A stretch of 64,000 bases of DNA from positions 25,009,681-25,073,680 of the forward strand of contig LS997562.1 in assembly GCA_000469685.2 (NCBI GenBank). The letters run 5' to 3'. Source of the stretch: Haemonchus contortus (lineage: Eukaryota; Nematoda; Chromadorea; Rhabditida; Trichostrongylidae). The notes under the pieces were generated by a model, which made no database searches, was not told where the DNA came from, and was given only the letters and a program-made list of their open reading frames with translations. The position numbers and the translations under genes are program-made. Below are positions 55,721 to 64,000 of the stretch, piece after piece (positions within the stretch are counted from its first letter, which is position 1; each line of letters opens with the position of its first letter).

Positions 55721-57219
55721 AACAATAATAAAAAAACTCCATTGAAGTCAAAGAAGCACTCAACGGAAACTATTAAGTACTTGATGTCAAAGATGTGAAC
55801 AGTTACTACGGGAATATGGGAATAAGAACCGGGTGAAACAACCATTTTGAATGCATAAAAGGCGCCAAACAGCATGAGTCATCGACCTACGAGACATCGA
55901 TCAACAACGGATGCCGACGCTGGCGTCATCTTCAGTAGTATGACTGGAATCAAACGCAGTGTTGTGTGTAATAGAAGAATAACGATAAAGTGTGCCAAGG
56001 TGCCGGCATGGTTCAGGACTGGGGCGTCCCGACGCGATTAATCAATATCGACAGTGAGGATGCACGCAAACGCAGCGAAGCTTCGCAGTGAATCGATCTC
56101 GATTGATCTCTTCCTGCGGAGAAAGTGTAATCGCTAACGATGGAAAGCGTGGGCGCCTAAGCCTTGAGCTGTTGAGGAAGCACGTTACTGAAAAAGGTTA
56201 ATAAATAACCGCGTTCTGGCTTAAAGCCAACAGACCTTTGCTGTGCCTAAATGGACTATTTTTCACCACGTCTAGGTGACCTGGATTCAAAATGGTCAAG
56301 AAACGAATTTCACCTCCCCAAAAGCACTGTATATGATGATTGGGGCACCTCTTCAAGACGAATACGCTTCGTTCCTATTGCCGATGGAACTGAATGAGGT
56401 CGCGCGCGGTGCAGCCCATTGCGATATAGGGGTGGGCACGTTTAAACCGTGCAATTTTTGCGGTATGAGTATACCGTTCATGTAGGTTTCTCACCCTAGG
56501 ATTAGTGGAAAGCTTTATTTTGTCGAGTCCGGGTCTTTCGCTCAGGCAAAAATGACCACCACTGTTGAGGGAAGGGATGCGGAACTATTAGTCCTTTTTG
56601 CGTCATTAATTGAGGGTTAGTATGCCTTGGCGACATCAGCTATCGACTCAGAAAGAACCACGTTTCCTAAATAGCACAAAACCTGCCGAACCAATTCATC
56701 TGTGAACGCCCTCTAAACCTGGCTCGAAGTAATTTTTTCGGACTTGTACTTTAAAGCTGAGAATCATCTCACCGTTAAGGCTGCGTTAGCATAGTAGGAT
56801 GCAGCAAACCTAAAGACCATAAAAAGACCTTGTTCCTTTAAAATTCTCCCTGTTCCTTCTATGCGTCACATTTCTGATTCAGCTGCGGGCGATTTCTCAA
56901 CCTTGATCCCCGTTGTCCCAAGCAAATTCCTTCAACTGAAACGGTTCTAAAATCTATAAGAGATGATTAGTTCATACTTGAGGGTCCGAACCGCAACTAC
57001 CCGTCGGATTTTAATACATATTGGCAATTCCTCAGGACAGGAGTGTTTCAATCTATTTCCATAAGTGTCACTTTATGTGAGAGAGAAATGCGAAAGCAGT
57101 ACGTGGTTCGTAAAAAAAAAGCTATGAAGTGCATGATCACACATTGACCGAAGCATGAACCCTGAGCGGTATGAACCACACTAATACGACTCTCCTGGAC
57201 ACAGATGGAAGAGTAAGAA
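55721..57219. other. No firm gene between the two BEL/Pao elements
   Basis: Short frames only. A plus-strand stretch at 56.28-56.41 kb reads DSKWSRNEFHLPKSTVYDDW in one frame and may be a fragment of an unrecognised coding sequence, but it has no joined exons. The rest is featureless to me. Confidence 0.35.
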
Positions 57220-57965
57220 TGTGCTGGTTCTTGAACTTGGCCACGCGGGACTTGGTTAAAAGGCGATCCACAAAATCGAACACGAAACGAACGATAGTTC
57301 ACGGGTTAACCGCAGCACAGAAGACTCCTCAAACTTAGGTAATTAAACTTTTATCAACATTCGAAACATCGTGGTTCACGAAACGAGAAACAATCATAAT
57401 TCATAATACGAGGCGAGAAGGGGTGTCTTCTTCTCAAATGGAGGTCTGACAATAACCTGATTTGGGCAAAGTGAGCAAAATATAAATGAGATTCCTATGG
57501 CCTTTGGTGAGGGCAAGTAGCAAGTAGATGAGCTTGAATTCATTTCTTCGTCTGTGCGGATTCGGGTCCAATAAGAATGGATTTCAGCGAGGTGGCACAA
57601 TTGCCAGGCAGCAAAACTTCAAACGATGAGCATGAGAAAATAAGTGACCTTAATGGAGTGAAATCTCATCAAACATATTACATGAATAACAGTGTGCAAA
57701 AAGGTGTCGAACATCAAGGAAATCCTGAACCTGTGGGTCGACAAGAATCTCATGATTTGTGGGTCAGCGTGTCGAAGCGCGCCTTGGCGGACTTAGCATT
57801 TGGCGCGACGAGGGGCTCCAGAAGTCGTGGGGTTTTGGGGCAAGACGAGGGGGTTCTGAAGGACATGGGTTTTTTAGGCTATGGGAAAACCGGAATAAAG
57901 GACAGAGTCAGGGTGCGCGTCGACTTGTAGATTAGAAGGAGGTGCTCGAGCTCGATTGGAGCACA
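57220..57965 (-). repeat. 3' LTR of BEL/Pao element 2
   Basis: 746 bases. On the minus strand it starts TGTGCTCC and ends CCAGCACA, giving a perfect 6-base terminal inverted repeat TGTGCT..AGCACA. The purine- and G-rich GGCGGGCCGGGAA directly before it is a candidate polypurine tract. The start was chosen from these two signals because the other LTR is cut by the window. Confidence 0.75.
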
Positions 57966-58002
57966 TTCCCGGCCCGCCATTGTTTTGGTAAATAACATTG
58001 AG

Positions 58003-61000
58003 CTAGTATTCTCCCTTTGAGTAAGGATAATGTTGTGTTTTTTGCCTTTTTGGTCTGATATCGTATCGAGATGGATGATAGACGAGTACAGTAGGGTATG
58101 GTGTTACCGCTTGTATTGTTTCGGTGTACCCTGCTTTTTCTTCTTGTTCTAGCTCCAGAGGTATCAGTAAGTTGATTGGTCTCTTCGTTGTGTGTTTGTT
58201 GGGTAACTGGAGTTCGACTTGTCGTATTTCCTCGTCGTTTGATGGCAAAAGTTTCGTTATCCTTCCAATCCTCCATGTATTCCTAGGAGGGATAGGGTTG
58301 TAGAGGAGTACTAGTTGACCTTCTTTCGGCTGCTTCGGAGTGTTTCTTCCTTGGTTCAAGTAGTTCCGGTGCTGCTCTCCCAAAAAAGTCAAGTATGCGT
58401 CGTTCCACAGCTCCCAGAAACATTCTGTGACTTCCATCGACGAACGTAGTGCTTCTTGTGCTTGTTCCCTCGTGCAAAGTTGAAGCGCTTCCCTTGGTGG
58501 CAAGAATATTGGGGTCTTCCGTGTCATCGTTGTCGTTTACCATGGGATACGAGATGGTGATTTGTTTTTGGATAAAGTCAGTGGGACGTATAAAACTTAT
58601 TTCCTCAGAATCTTCTTCTTGACACGTCAGAGGGCGGCTATTGAGGCATCCTTCGATTTCGGTGAGAATTGTCCTCAGTGAGTCTTCGTCGACGATTCTT
58701 CTTTTGAGTGATAACTTGATGTCCTTGATGAGTCTCTCGTAAATTCCGCCCTTCCAGGGGGCGTAGGGGGTAATCTTTATTCACTTGATGTCTGCATTGG
58801 TCATGAAGTTGTTCAATTGCTCCTCTGGCTGTGTGTAATCATCGTCGTTGGTTAGGATTTTTCTGCCAAGAGAATTGTGGGTGCACTGTCGCACGTAACT
58901 GAGTTAGGTACTCCTCTGCGTGACATGAACCTCCGCAATGCGTTGATGAATGAGATTGTTGTGTTGTCACTGATGAGTTCAATGTGTAGTAGGCGTGTGT
59001 TGAGCAAGCAAAAATACATCCGTACAGTTTCGTTTAAATTCCGTTCGTATTCCGGCTCCTCAGTGGGCCGAATAGATCGAGTCCGATATCTTGGAATGGT
59101 CTTGAACGTACGACTCGTCTACGAGGCAACTCGGCTAATGATGGGTATCGATAATTTGTTTTCTGGCACTCTATGCATTTCCTTAGAATCTTCTTCACCT
59201 GTTGCCGGAGCTTCGGGATCCAGTATTTTTGGCGGACTTCCAGCATTGTGTGTGCAGTTGAGCGATGCAATTTCCCATGCGCTTCTCGGATTATCAGTTG
59301 AGCCAACGCGGTATTAGGGAAAATGAAGATCGGATTCTTCGCGTCTTCTGGTAGAAAGCTCTTGCCCAGCCGTCCGTAACATCTCCAAATTCCTTTCCTG
59401 TCTTGGTGCATGTTGAGCTTTTGTCGTAATGACAATGTTTTCTAGTTGATTTGGCTTTGATGTAGTTTGATGATCCAACCCACGTGTTTTTGAGTGTACT
59501 CGACGTAATGAGGATCGGATCGTTGTCTTCCGCACAGATAGCGATTGCTTCAAAGACTCTTCCTTTTGTTACCGATGGTAGCTGGAATGAAGACTTTTGG
59601 ATGAATTTGAGCACTCTGGCCATAGTTCGTCTCAGCTTCATCGCTGAGCTAAATCGGGTTGAATCGATGACGACATTTTCTGGTGTAGAAGTTGTGATCT
59701 GGAGAACTTCCACTGTTTGTGGTGTGTGTTCGAAGAGCTTTGTTTCCGTTGGCCAGTTGTGTGCACCTGCGGACAGAAACGGCGGACCGATCCACCAAAA
59801 GTGGTTCATCAGTTGTTCAGCGCTTAGTCCACGTGTAGCGCAGTCGGCTGGATTCCACTTCGTGTTTACATATCCGAAGTATACTTTAGTTCCGTCGGTT
59901 TGCAGTTTTTCCGCAATTCGTTTTATTTCTTTGACTCTATTTGCCACTAGTACTCCTGTAATTTTGGTTTTCCCTACGGTTTTCAACCATCCAAGTGCTA
60001 TTTCTGAGTCGGTAAGATTGTAAACGGCTTTGATTATGGTTGTCTTTTTGAGTTCTTCATAAGTGGATAACGTGAGTCGTGTCGCGATGGTGAGCGCGTT
60101 TATCTCGAGCTTTGGTATCGTGTGCACTATTTTGAGTGATGGTAACCTTGTCTTTGCCTGAATTAGCCAGTGTTTTTCAACTTCTTTGATGTACGTACAG
60201 GCTGCCATCGTGTGTGTATTAGCATCGCTGAAGGTGATGAGTTCAAGTTGGTCCTCTTCGTTGACCACTTGTCTGGGAATTTGCTTGTTTCATCGCTCGG
60301 AATAGTTTCTCCTAAGTTGCTTGGTATCGATGCCCGCCTAGGCCAACCAAGCCTTCCATCCCTCCGGGGTCGGTGAATTGGTACCTGACTCGTCTGGGAG
60401 GATAAAAGCACTGACTTGTACATCGGCTGGCCACCGCAAGTCATTGTGTAGGCCACATACGCACTCATTACGCCACTACGATTCTGAATGGAAATCGAGT
60501 GCGGGGGCGCATCCCTCAGACGGGATTGATCAACGCCAAAAACTTTATCCTTTATCCTTTTAAGTTGCTTGGTCTTCCTGTGAAAGTGTGTCATCCCACT
60601 TGTATGATTTGGTCCATAGGGACCGGAAGAAATATTTGGCTATAACCATCAGTGGGGATATCCATCCCAGTGAATCATATACTGATGCTATGGTGTGCAG
60701 AACTGTCCTTTTTGTGATCAGTCCCAGTGGCTGCATATTACATTTAGCGACCAGTGTGTCAGTTGTAGTGTTCCAGTTGATTCCGAGAACTTTGACCAAT
60801 GTCGACGTTCCTTTGTCTTTATCATCGAATTGCGCGCTTACGCTGGGGTCGTTGGATGCGAATTCTCGCATGTTCATATTGAGTTCGTTGAAGATTTTCT
60901 TGGCTTCTCTATACTAACAAAGTGCTTCCTCCCTTGTTTCAGCCGCCAAGAGCAGATTGTCGACATACATATTGTCTTTGATGTTTGTTGCAATTTTAGT

Positions 61001-61728
61001 GTCGTATGTCGATGTCTCCAAGTGGAAATTGATTGTTGCGGCGAGTAAGAAGGGTGAGGCGTTCAAGCCAAATGTCACTCTGGTGAATCTGTATGTGACG
61101 ATGTTGTTCTCTACCAGCGGTCTCGATAGGTCCTTTATCCATAGGAAGCGCGTTGCGTCTCGGTCTATTTCGTGTAGTCGTACTTGCAAAAACGCTTTTT
61201 CGATATCAGCTGTCATTGCTATTCCTCCTATACGAAAGCGTACAAGCATTCCTTTGAGGTTTGGTAATATTAACGGACCTTGGTGAAGAACTTCGTTGAG
61301 CGATGGTTCGCCCGAATAATGGGCTGATGCATCAAAGACAATCCTTCTTGGAGTAGTTTTCTTTTCTGGTGTAATGACGACTTGATATGCAAGATAGTGT
61401 ATAATAGCATCACGTGGTGTCATCCTTTTCATTTCCGGTGTGACTTCCTCTATGATGCCCTTTTGTAGTTGTTCTTCGAACGTCTTTTGGAATTCTGGAG
61501 GAGTTGAGGTTGCTGGTTATACTGTTTCAATAGACTTTTCAGTCTTGCCATCGCTATGCTCTTATTATCGGGTAGACGAGGATGTTGATCCTTCCATGGT
61601 AATCGTACGTAGTAGCCGTCATCTTTTTTGACTATTGTTTCTTTGAATCTTTTCATGACTTTTTCCTCGTTAATTTGTCTCTCCACTTTTTCCGGGCCGG
61701 TGTATTCATCAATTCCTGATGACTCCAT
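58003..61728 (-). pseudogene. pol of BEL/Pao element 2 (RT, RNase H, integrase, DUF5641), frameshifted
   Basis: The linker at 61.45-61.73 kb reads DGYYVRLPWKDQHPRLPDN. The reverse transcriptase at 60.91-61.43 kb has RIVFDASA, DIEKAFLQVRL, FGLNASPF and NMYVDNLLLAAE. The Pao connection (LHTIASVYDSLGWISPLMV) follows, then the SINE insert. RNase H with TKWNPADCATRG is at about 59.85 kb. The integrase zinc domain (HGKLHRSTAHTML..CIECQK) is at 59.18-59.30 kb and the core at 58.7-59.1 kb shows GLDLFGPL, TCDSAPT and WKGGIYERL, the three acidic positions. DUF5641 (LWNDAYLTFLGEQHR..WRIGRI) ends at 58003. Frame changes near 61.44, 60.90, 59.43 and 59.03 kb make it inactive, though motifs are well preserved. 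Confidence 0.85.
60326..60560 (+). mobile_element. tRNA-derived SINE, copy D, inserted in pol
   Basis: A 5'-truncated SINE starts just inside the B box (TATCGATGCCCGCC) and ends with CTTTATCCTTTATCCTTT. It is flanked by an exact 13-base target duplication, TAAGTTGCTTGGT, at 60313-60325 and 60561-60573. The insertion lies between the Pao connection and RNase H of element 2. Confidence 0.93.
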
Positions 61729-61900
61729 ACGCCAGTAGTTGTCCCTCGTATCGACCTCTTCGTAATTGTTGTACGTTACAGTCTCCTTCTGGTTTTGTGG
61801 TTTGTCGCCCTGAGACCATGTGTCCGAAATTAGTGTCGATTACGTGCATTCCTGATGGTAGTTTGCATTCTTTGCCTTCCATCATTTCCCATAAGTGGTC

Positions 61901-63403
61901 TCATCCGAGTGAGATCTGTGCTTGACTTTGGTCATCTGGTGATGATGACAGAGAGAAACCTCGTTGTTCTTGAGTGAGTTCATGACAGCTCCTTGTAGTA
62001 GCAATCATTGGGCTGTCAAGTAGTTCGCATGTGTGCCTTTCTCCTTGTTTGTCCACCAGGTTTACTATTACAATGCGATGTTGGCTCTCTTTGGCCGATT
62101 CTGTGCCGAATGTCTTCAGTCTCAGTGTGGTTTTTCCTTTAATGGGTAATTCCAGTTCGTCGACGAGTGTCGAATCGATGAATGAAAGCTCGCTCCCTGT
62201 GTCCATTAGTATGCGGACTTGTTTGGCACTCCTTGGGCCTTGTACTGTCCTGCTTTCTATAGAACGATGGTTGCTCCTTTTGTAGTAGATGCATGCTGCT
62301 GCAGAGCGATTAAGTGATGTCCTATCTTGGACGAATTGAGTGCTTTTCCTCATTGCTTCTTGAGATCTTTCAATCCTTTTTTTCGAATCGATGATAACCG
62401 AAAGGTTTTGGCGTAGTGTTGACCACGTCCACTGGTTGATGTCTTCAAGGTTTTCCCGCTTCTCGAGTGCTTTCGCTTGAATATCACCGTTGAATTTCCT
62501 CAAAACCATATTTAAAATCAAGCGGTGGTTAATATCCTGACCTTTTGTGGATAACTGCATCAATAACGCCGTAGTTCGTTCTGATAAATTGGCTTGTTGT
62601 CTTGTATTCGACCCATCGGCACGAATTTGTTCGAGTTGAGCAAGTAATTCTTCGACTATAAGGCTGTTTGAGCCATACTTCTTTTTCAAAAGATCGATAA
62701 CTATAGAGTAGTTTTCTTCGATAACTTCGAATTGTGTTGCCGTTTGTCGGGCTTCTCCAATTAGGGATTGAAGTAAGTAATTGAATTTCATCATCTCACT
62801 TATGGGCTGATCGTCAATACTTGATTTGAATGTGGCCCAAAAGGAATCCCATTCCTGTCTTTTTCCACTGAATCTTGGCAATTGTAGACGCGGTAGGAAC
62901 GTTTGTGCTTGCGCTGGTATTGATGATATAGTCGAACCTTGCCTCGACTCTCTTGACAATGCGGCTTGTGTGTCGTTGGCTCCGTTCAGTTGAATTCTTC
63001 TTGTAGTTGCTCGTTGGAAGCTTTCCAGAGTATAGCTGATCTCCACTTCCTTTTCCTTCATATTTGCAAGCGTCGTCTCTGCTGACGTGATCGATTCCCA
63101 TGCTGCTTCTGTATAGCTTCCATAGGCTTCTTCCTCGCGCGTTTGTTGCTCCTGTTCCATACTATTAAATGCGTCGTGGAACTTCGTCACTGCGCCCTCC
63201 AGAGACATCTTAGCTTCTTCTATATTTTGTAGTCGTTGATGGAGCGTCCTTTTCTTTGCCGTTAGATGATCAACCGTTTCTTCGTCGTTATCGAGCCTCG
63301 CTGGAGTATAGGTCGTCCAATGTTGAGAGTCTCGCAAAAGTTCGTCCAGTGATTTCCCCATTTTTGTTAGCCGTGTTTTGAGAGCTTTCAGTATGGGTGC
63401 CAT
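61901..63403 (-). CDS. gag-protease polyprotein of BEL/Pao element 2
   Basis: One open frame of about 500 codons starts at ATG 63401-63403 (MAPILKALKTRLTKMGKSL). A coiled-coil N-terminal part is followed by DUF1759 (LPRLQLPRFSGKRQEWDSFW, then LLQSLIGEARQTA and VLRKFNGDIQAKAL) and directly by the DUF1758 aspartic protease (ILMDTGSELSFIDSTLV, catalytic DTG). Only one zinc knuckle remains, CIYYKRSNHRSIES, in which the second and fourth metal positions of the CCHC pattern are Tyr and Ser. The region usually found between knuckles and protease is missing, so an internal deletion that kept the frame is likely. The capsid part could still be made; nucleic-acid binding is probably lost. Confidence 0.8.
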   Translation of the reverse strand: MAPILKALKTRLTKMGKSLDELLRDSQHWTTYTPARLDNDEETVDHLTAKKRTLHQRLQNIEEAKMSLEGAVTKFHDAFNSMEQEQQTREEEAYGSYTEAAWESITSAETTLANMKEKEVEISYTLESFQRATTRRIQLNGANDTQAALSRESRQGSTISSIPAQAQTFLPRLQLPRFSGKRQEWDSFWATFKSSIDDQPISEMMKFNYLLQSLIGEARQTATQFEVIEENYSIVIDLLKKKYGSNSLIVEELLAQLEQIRADGSNTRQQANLSERTTALLMQLSTKGQDINHRLILNMVLRKFNGDIQAKALEKRENLEDINQWTWSTLRQNLSVIIDSKKRIERSQEAMRKSTQFVQDRTSLNRSAAACIYYKRSNHRSIESRTVQGPRSAKQVRILMDTGSELSFIDSTLVDELELPIKGKTTLRLKTFGTESAKESQHRIVIVNLVDKQGERHTCELLDSPMIATTRSCHELTQEQRGFSLSSSPDDQSQAQISLG

Positions 63404-63654
63404 GTTAACTGTTGTTAGTTTTTTCCTTTCTTCAATGATTTGTGTAGAAATTTTTTCTTCAATGAAACATCCAAAACGGCAGAAAACGTGAAGCAAGTTG
63501 AACTTCAAAATTGTAGATCGTAACCAGTAGTAAAAAAAGGATCATAGAAAAGGAACTGCCAATAAAGTCGAAAAATGTCGAAAATGTAGATGAGTTCTCA
63601 CTTAACGATCTGATGGCTTCTTTTTTCTTCTTCACACGGCTGTCGAGGTGCGGA
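63404..63654 (-). other. Leader of BEL/Pao element 2 between repeats and gag
   Basis: No conserved coding sequence. Antisense and sense frames here run into the tandem repeats and are not supported. Confidence 0.5.
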
Positions 63655-63663
63655 ACTCCTTCT

Positions 63664-63842
63664 TCATAGCTGGAGAATACAGTCGATGCACCAAAATCTT
63701 CTTCTAGAGAATACCACCAAAATCTTCTTCTAGAGAATACCACCAAAATCTTCTAGAGTATACGGCCGATGTACCAAATCTTCTTCTAGAGAATACCACC
63801 AAAATCTTCTAGAGAATACGGCCGATGCAGCAAAATTTCTTC
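63664..63842 (-). promoter_or_regulatory. Six tandem leader repeats with primer-binding-site-like sequence
   Basis: On the minus strand, from the LTR inward, six units of 23-34 bases share GAAGAAGATTTTGG at the start and TATTCTCTA at the end. Three long units contain TGCTGCATCGGCCG, TGGTACATCGGCCG and TGGTGCATCGACTG, close to the complement of tRNA-Gly 3' ends (TGGTGCATCGG). Three short units lack the CATCGGCCG part and read TGGTGGTATTC. The first unit lies 10 bases inside the LTR end. Confidence 0.75.
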
Positions 63843-64000
63843 TGTGCTGGTTCTTGAACTTGGTCACGCGGGACTTGGTTAATAGGCGACCCACAAAATC
63901 GAACACGAAACGAACGATAGCTCACGGGTTAACCGCAGCACAGAAAGACTCCTCAAACTTGGGTAATTAAACTTTTATCAACATTCGAAAAATCGTGGTT
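63843..64000 (-). repeat. 5' LTR of BEL/Pao element 2 (3' 158 bases only)
   Basis: It starts TGTGCTGGTTCTTGAACTTG on the plus strand, matching 57220 onward, and runs off the window. The expected full length from the other LTR is 746 bases. Confidence 0.9.

Larger units (their letters stand above)
57220..64000 (-). mobile_element. BEL/Pao LTR retrotransposon, element 2 (5' end beyond window)
   Basis: Read on the minus strand: 5' LTR (63843 to beyond 64000), repeat-bearing leader, gag-protease, RT/RNase H, integrase, DUF5641, then the 3' LTR (57220-57965). Over the 158 bases visible in both LTRs I count six substitutions and one single-base indel, about 95-96% identity, so it is older than element 1. 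A SINE lies in pol. Confidence 0.93.

Noticed and set aside
57577..57930. 117-codon plus-strand frame rich in Gly, Lys and Arg
   Set aside because: It lies antisense within the 3' LTR of element 2 and matches nothing.
63459..63746. 95-codon minus-strand frame with a hydrophobic middle
   Set aside because: It begins in the tandem leader repeats and overlaps the untranslated leader; the gag start at 63403 explains the region better.
1..64000. CRISPR arrays, operons, rRNA genes, bacterial promoters or terminators
   Set aside because: None seen; spliced genes and eukaryotic transposons show this is animal nuclear DNA.

Overview
The window looks like nuclear DNA of a nematode, most likely a clade V strongylid such as a hookworm relative; that placement is an inference. 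The signs are very small introns (42 to 110 bases in several genes) ending in TTTCAG-like acceptors, protein families with nematode-like architecture, and a repeat load of BEL/Pao LTR elements, RTE-type LINEs, a Penelope-like element, piggyBac/TTAA MITEs, fold-back elements and a tRNA-derived SINE. I see no bacterial operons, rRNA, CRISPR array or intact tRNA gene. Most of the 64 kb is transposon-derived; few host genes can be supported.

Host genes. (1) A minus-strand MADF/BESS-type gene (coding exons 1182-2180, probable first exon at 10475-10537). (2) A plus-strand gene, 15083-26102, for the kleisin subunit of the SMC5/6 complex (NSE4), with introns of about 5 kb and 2.5 kb that hold transposons. 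(3) A plus-strand gene at about 28.5-29.35 kb for a stand-alone copy of the cysteine-rich cytosolic domain known from the C-terminus of P2X7 receptors; its last four exons join in phase. (4) Weaker candidates: two exons at 45.53-45.77 kb (+), a set of minus-strand exons at 40.9-44.05 kb, and minus-strand reading frames at 23.59-24.11 kb.

Mobile DNA, left to right. An inverted-repeat element (4.1-5.3 kb). A composite at 5.6-10.1 kb in which 290-base inverted repeats surround a piggyBac relic. Fold-back and MITE clusters (11.7-14.2, 16.5, 18.7, 19.2 kb). A 2.1 kb terminal-inverted-repeat element inside the NSE4 intron (20.2-22.3 kb). TTAA-flanked MITEs (24.4, 32.6 kb). A Kolobok-like transposase relic (30.2-30.8 kb). 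A long inverted-repeat element (30.8-32.6 kb). A nested LINE cluster (33.3-40.3 kb): an RTE element split by a head-to-head pair of Penelope-like 3' ends encoding GIY-YIG domains, then a second LINE split by an 854-base MITE, then another RTE tail. Two BEL/Pao retrotransposons close the window. Element 1 (46895-55468, +) has complete 909-base LTRs about 99% identical, yet a heavily broken coding region. Element 2 (57220 to beyond 64000, -) has older LTRs, a long gag-protease frame, a frameshifted pol and a SINE inserted in pol with a 13-base target duplication.

The observations most worth a second look are the P2X7-type domain gene in a nematode, the six leader repeats carrying primer-binding-site-like sequence in BEL/Pao element 2, the conflict between young LTRs and dead coding sequence in element 1, and the hammerhead-ribozyme-like core in both arms of the Penelope-like inverted pair.
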